From the NCBI GenBank assembly GCA_022574115.1, contig JACZSS010000164.1, positions 1-6,511 of the forward strand: 6,511 bases of DNA, written 5' to 3'. Shown piece after piece: positions 1 to 5,980 of the stretch; position 1 is the stretch's first letter; every line of letters starts with the position of its first letter. The position numbers and the translations under genes are program-made. The stretch is from Candidatus Heimdallarchaeota archaeon. Lineage in GTDB: Archaea > Asgardarchaeota > Heimdallarchaeia > Heimdallarchaeales > Kariarchaeaceae. A model generated the notes under the pieces. It searched no databases and was not told the origin of the DNA. It was given only the letters and a program-made list of their open reading frames with translations.

Positions 1-70
1 CCGTGCCGCCTCCCTTCGGCGCGTCTTTTCGCGTCTTTTTGCCATCGGGGCGGGGTTCAGGCGACACAGC
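1..70. other. GC-rich head segment, possible chimeric or assembly junction
   Basis: This stretch is clearly GC-rich, while everything after about position 70 is AT-rich. It holds an imperfect tandem decamer (GCGTCTTTTC at 21-30, GCGTCTTTTT at 31-40) and runs of G and C. It does not continue the kinase reading frame that begins at 75, because an in-frame stop (TAA, 72-74) separates them. I recognise no gene in it. It may be a true genomic junction that truncated the kinase gene, or a contig-end artefact; the sequence alone cannot decide. Confidence 0.5.
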
Positions 71-74
71 TTAA

Positions 75-534
75 CTAATTGAAATTGAAGAATTTATACA
101 AGAATCCGTGAAACGATATACCCGAGAAATAAAAGCAAAAGATGCATCTATCAAATGGAAAACTGATATGCCACAACTTTATGGGGATCAATTACATTTT
201 GAAGCTCTGTTTCAGAATTTAATCTCTAATGCCCTCAAATATGCCTTTGCGACACCTGTCAAGATCATTATCCAGGTAATCGAGAAAAATGAGTTTTGGA
301 AATTCAGCATTAGGGATAATGGAATTGGAATTGACGCTAAATACCCTTTGCAAATATTTGACGTTTTAAGAGGCTGCCCCCGCAGAATGAATTTTATGGC
401 CGGGGGATTGAATTAGCTATATGTAAAAAAATTGTTGAAGGTACGGAGGGAAAATCTGGGTCGAATCTGAATTTGGTGAAGGGGCAACGTTTCATTTTAC
501 GATTATGAAATGGATCAAGCAGAACATGGATTGA
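75..534 (+). pseudogene. Histidine kinase C-terminal ATPase domain, 5'-truncated and frameshifted
   Basis: This is the remnant of a sensor histidine kinase (HATPase_c domain), resembling the phytochrome/PAS-type kinases that end in a GTGIGLAICKKIVE-like block. The first frame (75 to about 367) shows the N box (FQNLISNALKYA) and the D/G1 box (IRDNGIGID). The reading then needs one extra base in the T run at 364-367 to continue as VFKRLPPQNEFYGRGIELAI. It needs another near 438-440 to continue as YGGKIWVESEFGEGATFHFTI, ending at the stop 532-534. The G2 box reads GIELA instead of the usual GIGLA, as expected of relaxed selection. The sensor region and the phosphoacceptor histidine domain are absent, and an in-frame stop lies at 72-74. 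With no H box and two frameshifts it should not make a working kinase. The frameshifts could be sequencing indels, but the missing N-terminus and the G2 change argue for real decay. Confidence 0.87.
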
Positions 535-542
535 TCCAATTG

Positions 543-561
543 CTGACCTCTTGGCGGTCAG
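543..561 (+). terminator. Weak hairpin after the kinase remnant
   Basis: CTGACC (543-548) pairs with GGTCAG (556-561) around a 7-base loop. It begins 8 bases after the kinase stop codon, where a terminator would be expected, but no T run follows. It is a poor intrinsic terminator and may be chance. Confidence 0.3.
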
Positions 562-757
562 ATCATGATTTGTTGACCCGCGCTGGAATCCGTACTTCAC
601 CTAGGGTTTATATATCAATTCCACACGTTCTTGTGTTATGAGGAAATATTGCTCAATCGAGGTACCTATTCTTACTTCTCACGTTAAGATCGATCTAATA
701 AATTTGCATAACTCTTTTAAAATAGATTAATGATGCATCTTGATACATCTAAGCAAT
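562..757. other. Intergenic region upstream of the ABC operon, with tandem decamer
   Basis: No coding signal was found here on either strand. Composition becomes very AT-rich toward the operon. The one repeat worth naming is a tandem decamer at 731-750, TGATGCATCT followed by TGATACATCT. The first copy contains the palindrome GATGCATC. It lies about 10 bases upstream of the first operator-like dyad, so it could be an additional regulator site. A TTGATA at 740-745 resembles a -35 box, but no convincing -10 lies 16-18 bases downstream. Confidence 0.4.
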
Positions 758-758
758 C

Positions 759-778
759 ACTACTCCATGAAAGAGTAG
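759..778 (+). promoter_or_regulatory. Operator-like dyad 1 (TACT-N8-GAGTA), candidate TrmB site
   Basis: ACTACTC and GAGTAG form an inverted repeat around CATGAAA; the core is TACT (761-764), 8 bases, GAGTA (773-777). As I recall it, the published haloarchaeal TrmB motif is TACT-N(7-8)-GAGTA, which this matches. The third gene of the operon that begins 40 bases downstream encodes a TrmB-family regulator. Binding by that regulator is inferred, not shown. Confidence 0.6.
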
Positions 779-796
779 CAATATTTAAATAATTTC

Positions 797-816
797 ACTA
801 CTACCAAGAAAGTAGT
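797..816 (+). promoter_or_regulatory. Operator-like dyad 2 (TACT-N8-AGTA) abutting the ABC ATPase start
   Basis: This is a perfect 6-bp inverted repeat, ACTACT (797-802) and AGTAGT (811-816), with the same 8-base spacing as dyad 1 and the same CACTACT opening. The two cores begin 38 bp apart and flank an AT-rich TATTTAAAT (782-790) that could serve as a -10 region. The dyad ends only two bases before the ATG at 819, so a bound protein would cover the transcription start or leader. As RNA it could form a small stem over the position where a ribosome binding site would lie. Confidence 0.6.
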
Positions 817-818
817 AA

Positions 819-1571
819 ATGAGTATTCAAGAATATATTGTTGAAACCAAAAATTTGGTGAAACATTACAACAAAGGTGAGGTTAAAGCAGTAAACGGCT
901 TGGATCTTAAAGTCAAGAGAGGAGAGATTTATGCTTTTATTGGTGCAAATGGAGCAGGTAAAACAACAGCTCTGGACATGATCTCCGGTGTTTTGTATCC
1001 TACATCAGGTACAATTATTGTAGATGGATTAGAGATTCCTAGAGAACGTAAGAGGATGGCTCACATGATAGGAGTTGCACCGCAGGACGTTAGTGTGTAT
1101 TCTGATCTAACCGTGAAAGAAAACATCATGTTCTTTGCCGACCTTTATCGGTTGGAAAAGGCACAATCTAACTCACGCATGAAAGAGCTCCTAGGAGTCC
1201 TCAAACTTGAGGAAAAAGAAAATGAGCTGGTACGCAATCTGTCAGGTGGCATGAAAAGAAGAGTTTCAATTGCATGCGCTTTAATTCACGATCCAAAACT
1301 GCTACTTTTTGATGAGGCAACGGTCGGAGTCGACCCAGTGCTTAGACAATGGTTCTGGAAATATTTCAAAGAGTTAAGCAAGAAGGGTACGACACTAATT
1401 ATCACATCACATGTGATGGATGAGGCTGAAAAAGCAGATAGGATTGGACTTATTCGCGCGGGAGTATTGATCGAAGAAGGAACACCAGCTGAATTGAAAG
1501 AAAAATATAGGGTACAAACTATTGAGGAAGTTTTTCTTAAATTGGCAGGAGATGAATTTATCAATGAGTGA
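819..1571 (+). CDS. ABC transporter ATP-binding protein (ABC-2 exporter type)
   Basis: This 250-aa cytoplasmic ATPase subunit powers the permease encoded next to it. All nucleotide-binding motifs are present: Walker A GANGAGKTT (residues 42-50; the common GPNGAGKTT has Pro where this has Ala), Q-loop Gln89, ABC signature LSGGM (141-145), Walker B LLLFDEA (161-167), D-loop around VGVDP, and H-loop His198. The length and the C-terminal region (EEGTPAELKEKY, then IEEVFLKLAG) are typical of the DrrA/NatA/YhhJ-partner class of ABC-2 ATPases, which export drugs, lipids, ions or polysaccharides. The ATG at 819 is chosen because it gives a normal N-terminus. No Shine-Dalgarno sequence precedes it, and operator-like dyad 2 ends two bases upstream. 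It overlaps the permease start by 8 bases. The exported substrate cannot be read from the sequence. Confidence 0.95.
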   Translation: MSIQEYIVETKNLVKHYNKGEVKAVNGLDLKVKRGEIYAFIGANGAGKTTALDMISGVLYPTSGTIIVDGLEIPRERKRMAHMIGVAPQDVSVYSDLTVKENIMFFADLYRLEKAQSNSRMKELLGVLKLEEKENELVRNLSGGMKRRVSIACALIHDPKLLLFDEATVGVDPVLRQWFWKYFKELSKKGTTLIITSHVMDEAEKADRIGLIRAGVLIEEGTPAELKEKYRVQTIEEVFLKLAGDEFINE

Positions 1572-2700
1572 TATAGATTTTACAAATTTTTCCAGCTCGA
1601 GAATGCTAACTGTTTCAAAGCGTGTGTTGCGACAGATAACGAGAGATCGACGCACATTTGGAATGATAATATTCATGCCTTTACTTATCATGCTAGTATT
1701 CGGGATTGCATTATCAGGTGAAATTAAAAACATTGCAATTGTAGTGGAAAATCAGGACACCGACACCTCTGAGGCGGCCGGAATCGTAATAAAAAACGCG
1801 CTGGATAGCGATACTCGAGTAAGTTTGAAAGAAGGTACCTACTCATCCGCAATCAACGAAATAGAAGATGGAAAATTATCCGCCGCAATTCTTATTCCTG
1901 CAGATTTTACCACCAATCTTCAACAAAAAGCAGCCGGAGGTCCCGATGTCACCCTAGAAATTAGGATTTATATCGATGGAACAGATCCACTGATTCGCGC
2001 CAACATAATGGCTGCTCTGCAAGATGCGCTTAGCGACGCGTTGGGCGATCAAGGAGTTCAATTTGACGAGACTTTGGCGCATGATGGTGCGGAGCAGTCG
2101 GGACTAGATGTTGCGATCCCAGCAGTCATGGGATTTGTTTTAACCTTCTTAGTATTACTTCTCTCGTCTCTTACTATGGTCAGAGAAAGGATTGGAGGAA
2201 CTCAATATCGGCTCTATACGACACCTCTCAACAAAATGGAATTGTTAAGCGGTTATGTTTTGGCATTAACTTTTTTTGGATTTATTGAGGTTGTATCTAT
2301 CCTAACAATAAGTGTGTTCCTTTTTGGCGCTACGGTGGCTGGAAATTTTACCTTACTTATGCTGGCGGCCTTTATGTATGCTATTGTCCATGTGTTGTTG
2401 GCAGTATTTCTATCAAATTTTGCTGAAAATGAACTGCAAGCAATGCAGATGGTTCCAATAATTGCTTTACCGTCAATGGCTTTAAGCGGAATGTTGGTGC
2501 CGGTTGATAGTCTTCCGGTTGTGGCTCAAAATATTTCCAACTTCGTCCCACTAACCTATGGTATCCGTCTTTTTGAGGGGATTATGTTGAAAGGATTTGA
2601 TTTGGGTAACCTCTGGTTAGATTTTCTAAAGCTTGGAGTGTTTTTACTCGTCTTTTTTGTGTTGTCAGTGCTGACTGTCAAAGACCACAATGAGAGTTAA
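1564..2700 (+). CDS. ABC-2 type transporter permease
   Basis: This 378-aa membrane subunit pairs with the preceding ATPase. It has the ABC2_membrane_3 (YhhJ/NatB-like) plan: a cytoplasmic N-terminus; TM1 about 33-50; a long extracytoplasmic domain about 52-182 (IAIVVENQDTDTSEAAGIVI, later AILIPADF, then IYIDGTDPLIR); then five helices near 184-206, 228-250, 262-284, 296-313 and 352-372. The cytoplasmic loop after TM2 (RERIGGTQYRLYTTPLNKME) matches the family's ERERGTxERLxxTPL element. The start chosen is ATG 1564, whose codon overlaps the ATPase stop region (ATGAGTGA) and which has AGGAG at 1547-1551, a rather long 12 bases upstream. ATG 1552 abuts that AGGAG, and a TTG at 1522 lies inside the ATPase; both are less likely. 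Overlap with the ATPase implies translational coupling. Substrate unknown; efflux is the likely direction. Confidence 0.93.
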   Translation: MSDIDFTNFSSSRMLTVSKRVLRQITRDRRTFGMIIFMPLLIMLVFGIALSGEIKNIAIVVENQDTDTSEAAGIVIKNALDSDTRVSLKEGTYSSAINEIEDGKLSAAILIPADFTTNLQQKAAGGPDVTLEIRIYIDGTDPLIRANIMAALQDALSDALGDQGVQFDETLAHDGAEQSGLDVAIPAVMGFVLTFLVLLLSSLTMVRERIGGTQYRLYTTPLNKMELLSGYVLALTFFGFIEVVSILTISVFLFGATVAGNFTLLMLAAFMYAIVHVLLAVFLSNFAENELQAMQMVPIIALPSMALSGMLVPVDSLPVVAQNISNFVPLTYGIRLFEGIMLKGFDLGNLWLDFLKLGVFLLVFFVLSVLTVKDHNES

Positions 2701-2711
2701 GAGGACTAACT

Positions 2712-3521
2712 ATGAGTTCTGGCACTAATGAGAAACTAATTCAAGCACTGATTTCATTGGGCTTACCCAGGTGGGAGGCCCAAACCTACGTGGCATTGTA
2801 TCAGCATGGATTATCAGAGGCAACCCCTCTTGCTCGTAAGGCCAATATACCGCAACCCAAAATATACACACATCTTGGAAGTCTAGAAACTAAAGGTTTC
2901 ATCACGAAAACCGAAATTGTTGGCAAGCCCCATCAATATATTGCCATGAATCATGAAGTCGTCCTGTCAGAGTTGCGAAAAAATTTAATGAATCAATTAA
3001 CTTTGTCGGCTCAATTCTTTGAAGAGCTTGAGATTGAATCTAGTGAATTAAATGCAGAAAACTACTTTAATTTTGCTCAGGGGATTAATCCTGTAAGAAT
3101 AGCAATACGGGACATAATTTCAGAAGCTAAAAATAATATCTATATTTTACCAAATGAAAATTTCTCGATATATTCAGACGCATTCGATCGAGCAGTAAGT
3201 GATCACCCAGACGACCTTGAAGTTGTTTTCATTAACGAACGATTAATGAAATTCACTCATATCTTCTCTCGATTAACTGCAGAGATTAATCCAGACTCTA
3301 TGAAGCGAATTACTAAAGGTAGACCGCTACTAATCATCAAAGATGTTGATGTTGTAAATAAACAAGCGAGTTCGGTCAGTATTATAACTCCTCAGGTTGA
3401 TAATTTTGATCCAGTCATGTTTCAGATCAGACACCCAATGATTGTCAATTTTCAGGTTGGATTGCTATTGGGATTATTAGAGATAATGGAAACAATTGTT
3501 CCTAGACTATTTATGAGTTAG
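2712..3521 (+). CDS. TrmB-family transcriptional regulator
   Basis: This 269-aa DNA-binding regulator has the TrmB winged HTH at about residues 8-80: LISLGLPRWEAQTYVALYQHG, then recognition-helix region IPQPKIYTHLGSLETKGFI and a wing ending HQYIAMN. A helical linker (about 82-115) follows. The remaining ~150 residues form a ligand or sensor region that starts like the PLD-like domain of TrmB proteins (ISEAKNNIYILP, 136-147) but is shorter than in classic sugar-sensing TrmB, which is about 340 aa. TrmB proteins are commonest in archaea and occur in some bacteria. It has the clearest ribosome binding site in the operon, GAGG (2701-2704) 7 bases before ATG, and starts 11 bases after the permease stop. 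Being the last gene of the exporter operon, with TrmB-like dyads upstream of that operon, it probably controls its own transporter. The ligand is unknown. Confidence 0.88.
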   Translation: MSSGTNEKLIQALISLGLPRWEAQTYVALYQHGLSEATPLARKANIPQPKIYTHLGSLETKGFITKTEIVGKPHQYIAMNHEVVLSELRKNLMNQLTLSAQFFEELEIESSELNAENYFNFAQGINPVRIAIRDIISEAKNNIYILPNENFSIYSDAFDRAVSDHPDDLEVVFINERLMKFTHIFSRLTAEINPDSMKRITKGRPLLIIKDVDVVNKQASSVSIITPQVDNFDPVMFQIRHPMIVNFQVGLLLGLLEIMETIVPRLFMS

Positions 3522-3743
3522 TTGATGGTTAAGAGTATTAGTTATAGGTATATAGGCGGAGTCGTTATGAACGGGGTCTTAAAACCTTAGTTTATTTCAT
3601 TTTATATCCTGACGGACTCGCTAACATTTACGCTTGTAACTACTGTTCAATTCATTGTATATTTCATCCAGTTTATTGAATTCTATCTTTCATTTTTAGC
3701 ACAGTCTCAAAATATTTTTAACAATCCCTACAAATTGAATAAT
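3522..3743. other. Intergenic region between the ABC operon and the propeller gene
   Basis: This is an AT-rich spacer with no ORF of note. I see no convincing intrinsic terminator for the upstream operon. Near the end, TACAAA (3729-3734) lies 9 bases before the ATG at 3744 and could be a -10 box for a very short-leader or leaderless transcript; no Shine-Dalgarno sequence is visible before that ATG. Confidence 0.35.
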
Positions 3744-4871
3744 ATGGCAGTACGAGTATATTTAGCGACCCGAAAAGGTGCATTTATTCTGGAGGGAGAT
3801 TCTGATCGAAAAAAATGGAATCTTCTCGAGCCAATTTATTTTGGTAACATCATCTATCATTTTGTTCCAGATCCTAGGAATCCCTCTAACCTCATGATTG
3901 CAGCTAAAACGGGTCATTTGGGACCAACTATTTTCAGATCTACTGATTTGGGTAATACTTGGAAAGAAGCTACAACACCCCCACGATTTCCCAAAGAATA
4001 TGGAAAAACAGTTGATTTTGTATTTTGGTTGACTCCTGGCCATTCATCCGAACCGGATGTTTGGTATGCAGGAGTAACACCACAAGGTCTTTTCAGAACA
4101 GAGGATGGAGGTGATAATTGGCAAATTATGGAGGGTCATCACAATAATCCCCTAATCAACAAAATTCGCGAATCATCAGAAGGTACACCAATAGGTCCCT
4201 TACTTCATTCGATAAACATTGATAAAAATGACAAAAATCATATCATCTTAGCCCACAGCACCGGGGGATTGTTAGAGACTTTTGATGGTGGGACTGATTG
4301 GAAGCCACTTAATGAAGATGTCCTCGCTAATTTCTTGCCGGATGAATATCCTGAGTGGGGACAGTGTATACACAATGCCCAAATCCATCCTGCTGATTCT
4401 AATCTTATCTATCAACAGAATCATTGTGGAGTTTACAAATTAGATCGTCGATCAGATCAAGGCAACAGAAAATGGGAACGAATCGGGAACAACATCAAAG
4501 GAGATCTTGATATAGAATATGACATAGGGTTTCCATTGATCCTTCATCCATCAGATGTGAATAAATTATGGGTAGTTACTATGGATTCTTCCGAAGTGTG
4601 GCCGAGAACTTCAATAGATGGTAAACCAGCAGTATACCATTCTAAGGATGGAGGAAGCAATTGGACGCGACAATCGAATGGGTTTCCAAAGGAAAATGCA
4701 TATTTTACGGTATTACGCCAAGCAACTTCTCAAGATGGCCAAGATCCACTGGGTCTTTACATGGGCAATAAAGCCGGAGAGTTATGGGCCAGTTTTGACG
4801 AGGGCAACAATTGGGATTGTATTGCGAGAAACTTGCCTGCGATCTATTCAGTTGAAGTTTTGAGTGATTAG
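3744..4871 (+). CDS. Asp-box (BNR/sialidase-like) beta-propeller protein
   Basis: This 375-aa protein has no signal peptide or membrane segment, so it is probably cytoplasmic. Five Asp boxes of the S/T-x-D-x-G-x-x-W type are visible: STDLGNTW (66-73), TEDGGDNW (119-126), TFDGGTDW (179-186), SKDGGSNW (300-307) and SFDEGNNW (350-357). These mark blades of a six- or seven-bladed beta-propeller. The N-terminus (VYLATRKGAFIL) is characteristic of the proteins annotated as exo-alpha-sialidase or BNR-like in many bacteria. The sialidase FRIP/YRIP motif is not seen, so sialidase activity is doubtful; a binding or scaffold role, or another hydrolase activity, is as likely. ATG 3744 is preferred to the in-frame TTG at 3735 because it gives the usual short N-terminus. 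No ribosome binding site is evident. The gene overlaps the ThiS/MoaD-like gene by 8 bases, which argues for a joint function. Confidence 0.87.
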   Translation: MAVRVYLATRKGAFILEGDSDRKKWNLLEPIYFGNIIYHFVPDPRNPSNLMIAAKTGHLGPTIFRSTDLGNTWKEATTPPRFPKEYGKTVDFVFWLTPGHSSEPDVWYAGVTPQGLFRTEDGGDNWQIMEGHHNNPLINKIRESSEGTPIGPLLHSINIDKNDKNHIILAHSTGGLLETFDGGTDWKPLNEDVLANFLPDEYPEWGQCIHNAQIHPADSNLIYQQNHCGVYKLDRRSDQGNRKWERIGNNIKGDLDIEYDIGFPLILHPSDVNKLWVVTMDSSEVWPRTSIDGKPAVYHSKDGGSNWTRQSNGFPKENAYFTVLRQATSQDGQDPLGLYMGNKAGELWASFDEGNNWDCIARNLPAIYSVEVLSD

Positions 4872-5136
4872 AGTGCAGGTACGGATCCCTTCCATGTTAC
4901 GTTCCTATACGAAGCAACAAAAGTATGTTGAAGGTTCAGGTTCAACCGTTGAGGAAGTTTTAGACGATTTAAATACACAATTTCCAGGTATCAAATTCAG
5001 GTTTATTGATGAATTGGGCCGAATCCGAACCCACATGAAATTATTTGTCAACCGGGAACAAGTAGATGATTTGACTACCAAGCTTACCGATCAAGATGAG
5101 TTATTTATTACTCAAGCTTTGAGTGGGGGCAGCTAA
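4864..5136 (+). CDS. MoaD/ThiS-family ubiquitin-like sulfur-carrier protein
   Basis: This 90-aa beta-grasp protein shows the ThiS/MoaD pattern: a first strand VQVRIPSMLRSY; STVEEVLDDLNTQFPGI (27-43) for the helix after the first hairpin; then MKLFVNREQVDDL and a final DQDELFITQALSGG. Family members carry sulfur as a C-terminal Gly-Gly thiocarboxylate after adenylation by an E1-like enzyme, for molybdopterin, thiamin, cysteine or tRNA thiolation, and some are conjugated to proteins. Here Gly88-Gly89 is followed by one extra Ser, so maturation by a protease would be expected before activation. It starts at GTG 4864, within the last codons of the propeller gene (8-base overlap); GTG 4873 is the alternative. 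No E1 (MoeB/ThiF), MoaE or JAMM protease gene is in the window. Partner and pathway are unknown. Confidence 0.85.
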   Translation: MIRVQVRIPSMLRSYTKQQKYVEGSGSTVEEVLDDLNTQFPGIKFRFIDELGRIRTHMKLFVNREQVDDLTTKLTDQDELFITQALSGGS

Positions 5137-5164
5137 TGCTTAGAATAACAAGCTCATCAGCCGG

Positions 5165-5701
5165 TCAAGATATTTCCAAGAGATCTGCTTTGGTAATTAT
5201 TCCCTCAATAGTACCAGCATGATTAATTAGGACCGCATTGAATTTTTTTAATAAAGGTGATATGTCTTTTATTTTAGCAGACTTTGGTACCATTGGTAAT
5301 GGTTCAATCATGATTTCTTCGACCAAAGTATCTCGGTCTCGATTTATAAAATCAAGTGCAAGGGCGTCATTCATAGTTCCAACGACGATTTTATTTCGTA
5401 ACACTGGAATCTGTGATATTGAATTTTTTCGCATTATCGAAAATACGTCCTGGGCTTTGTCTGACGGCTTGACTAACATAAGATTTCTTTCCATAATTTT
5501 CTCTAGCTCTGGATCATATCTGTTGTCATGTTCGAGTAAAAGTTCAAACATACGAGTTGCTACGTTGTAATTTGGTACTTGTTTACCGTTTTCGTATTTG
5601 GGAATGGCAGATTGCGATATCCCTATTCGATCAGCTAGTTCTTGTTGAGATAATCCGGCTCGTTCACGAATTTTACGAATGTCAGCTAATTTTGGAAACA
5701 T
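5165..5701 (-). CDS. XRE-type HTH regulator with tandem CBS domains
   Basis: This 178-aa regulator is convergent with the ThiS/MoaD-like gene (28 bases between stops). Residues 6-58 are an XRE/Cro-type helix-turn-helix (IRKIRERAGLSQQELADRIG, then ISQSAIPKYENGKQVPN). Two CBS motifs follow, about 70-125 (LVKPSDKAQDVFSIMRKNSI, then SQIPVL and VVGTMNDALA) and about 128-176 (PLPMVPKSAKIKDISPLLKK, then INHAGTIEGIITKADLL). A CBS pair (Bateman module) usually binds adenosyl ligands such as AMP, ATP or SAM, so the protein probably couples DNA binding to energy or cofactor state. The HTH-CBS order and spacing are typical of archaeal regulators. ATG 5701 is the first Met after an in-frame stop at 5729-5731; the ribosome binding site is weak. 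A direct repeat just upstream may be its own operator. Its targets are unknown. Confidence 0.9.
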   Translation of the reverse strand: MFPKLADIRKIRERAGLSQQELADRIGISQSAIPKYENGKQVPNYNVATRMFELLLEHDNRYDPELEKIMERNLMLVKPSDKAQDVFSIMRKNSISQIPVLRNKIVVGTMNDALALDFINRDRDTLVEEIMIEPLPMVPKSAKIKDISPLLKKFNAVLINHAGTIEGIITKADLLEIS

Positions 5702-5705
5702 TGAT

Positions 5706-5723
5706 ATTCCAAAATTATTCCAA
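5706..5723. repeat. Phased direct repeat ATTCCAA x2 before the HTH-CBS start
   Basis: ATTCCAA occurs at 5706-5712 and again at 5717-5723, exactly 11 bp apart, so both copies face the same side of the helix. They lie within 5-22 bases upstream of the minus-strand start codon at 5701. This is a plausible autoregulatory operator for the HTH protein, though seven-base repeats can arise by chance in AT-rich DNA. Confidence 0.4.
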
Positions 5724-5980
5724 TTGTACTAATATTTATGGATTGAGGATCAGTTATTGGACTTTAAATTCATCTTTTTTAAAAAATTATTCTATAAGTA
5801 ATGGAAATAGAGGAATTTTGGTAGGTGGATTGATAATTCTGTCACTAGAATTGTCTTTAGATTTGTCTTTCTGAAATTGTGTTATCACTATAAGAATACA
5901 TAATCATCAATTTCGAAAACTTCAATAAGATCGAGCAAATCGAAATTCGGTACTCCAAAAACATAGTAATTAAGGCGAAG
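5724..5980. other. Divergent intergenic region between the HTH-CBS gene and the small gene
   Basis: This AT-rich region should hold the minus-strand promoter of the HTH-CBS gene and any plus-strand promoter for the small downstream gene. It contains a TTTTTTAAAAAA palindrome (5775-5786). It also has an inverted repeat AATTTCGA (5909-5916) and TCGAAATT (5940-5947), 23 bases apart. The plus frame stays open from 5894, ahead of the proposed small-gene start at 5981, so the true start could be earlier. No confident promoter boxes were identified. Confidence 0.35.

Noticed and set aside
394..600. Minus-strand ORF of 68 aa over the kinase remnant
   Set aside because: It is antisense to clear ATPase-domain blocks and shows no family features of its own.
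1522..1563. Longer permease start at TTG 1522
   Set aside because: It would lie 50 bases inside the ATPase gene and add residues atypical of the family; ATG 1564 overlaps the ATPase stop and has an upstream AGGAG.
3762..4043. Minus-strand ORF of 93 aa inside the propeller gene
   Set aside because: It is an antisense shadow; the plus strand carries regular Asp boxes.
3744..4871. Calling the propeller a true sialidase
   Set aside because: Only Asp boxes are visible; the FRIP/YRIP motif and a secretion signal are missing, so the enzymatic name is not supported.
5136..5222. TAATG-coupled plus-strand ORF after the ThiS/MoaD-like gene (28 codons)
   Set aside because: The stop-start overlap is tempting, but the peptide is almost entirely antisense to the HTH-CBS C-terminus and has no recognisable sequence.
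5775..5786. TTTTTTAAAAAA palindrome as a terminator
   Set aside because: It has no GC stem, and such tracts are common in AT-rich spacers.
5238..5874. Plus-strand ORFs opposite and beyond the HTH-CBS gene
   Set aside because: They are antisense shadows of a gene with unmistakable HTH and CBS domains; the part beyond it shows no domain or initiation signal.
5951..5968. A third TACT...AGTA dyad
   Set aside because: The spacing is 10 bases rather than 8 and the flanking CACTAC context is missing; it is probably chance.
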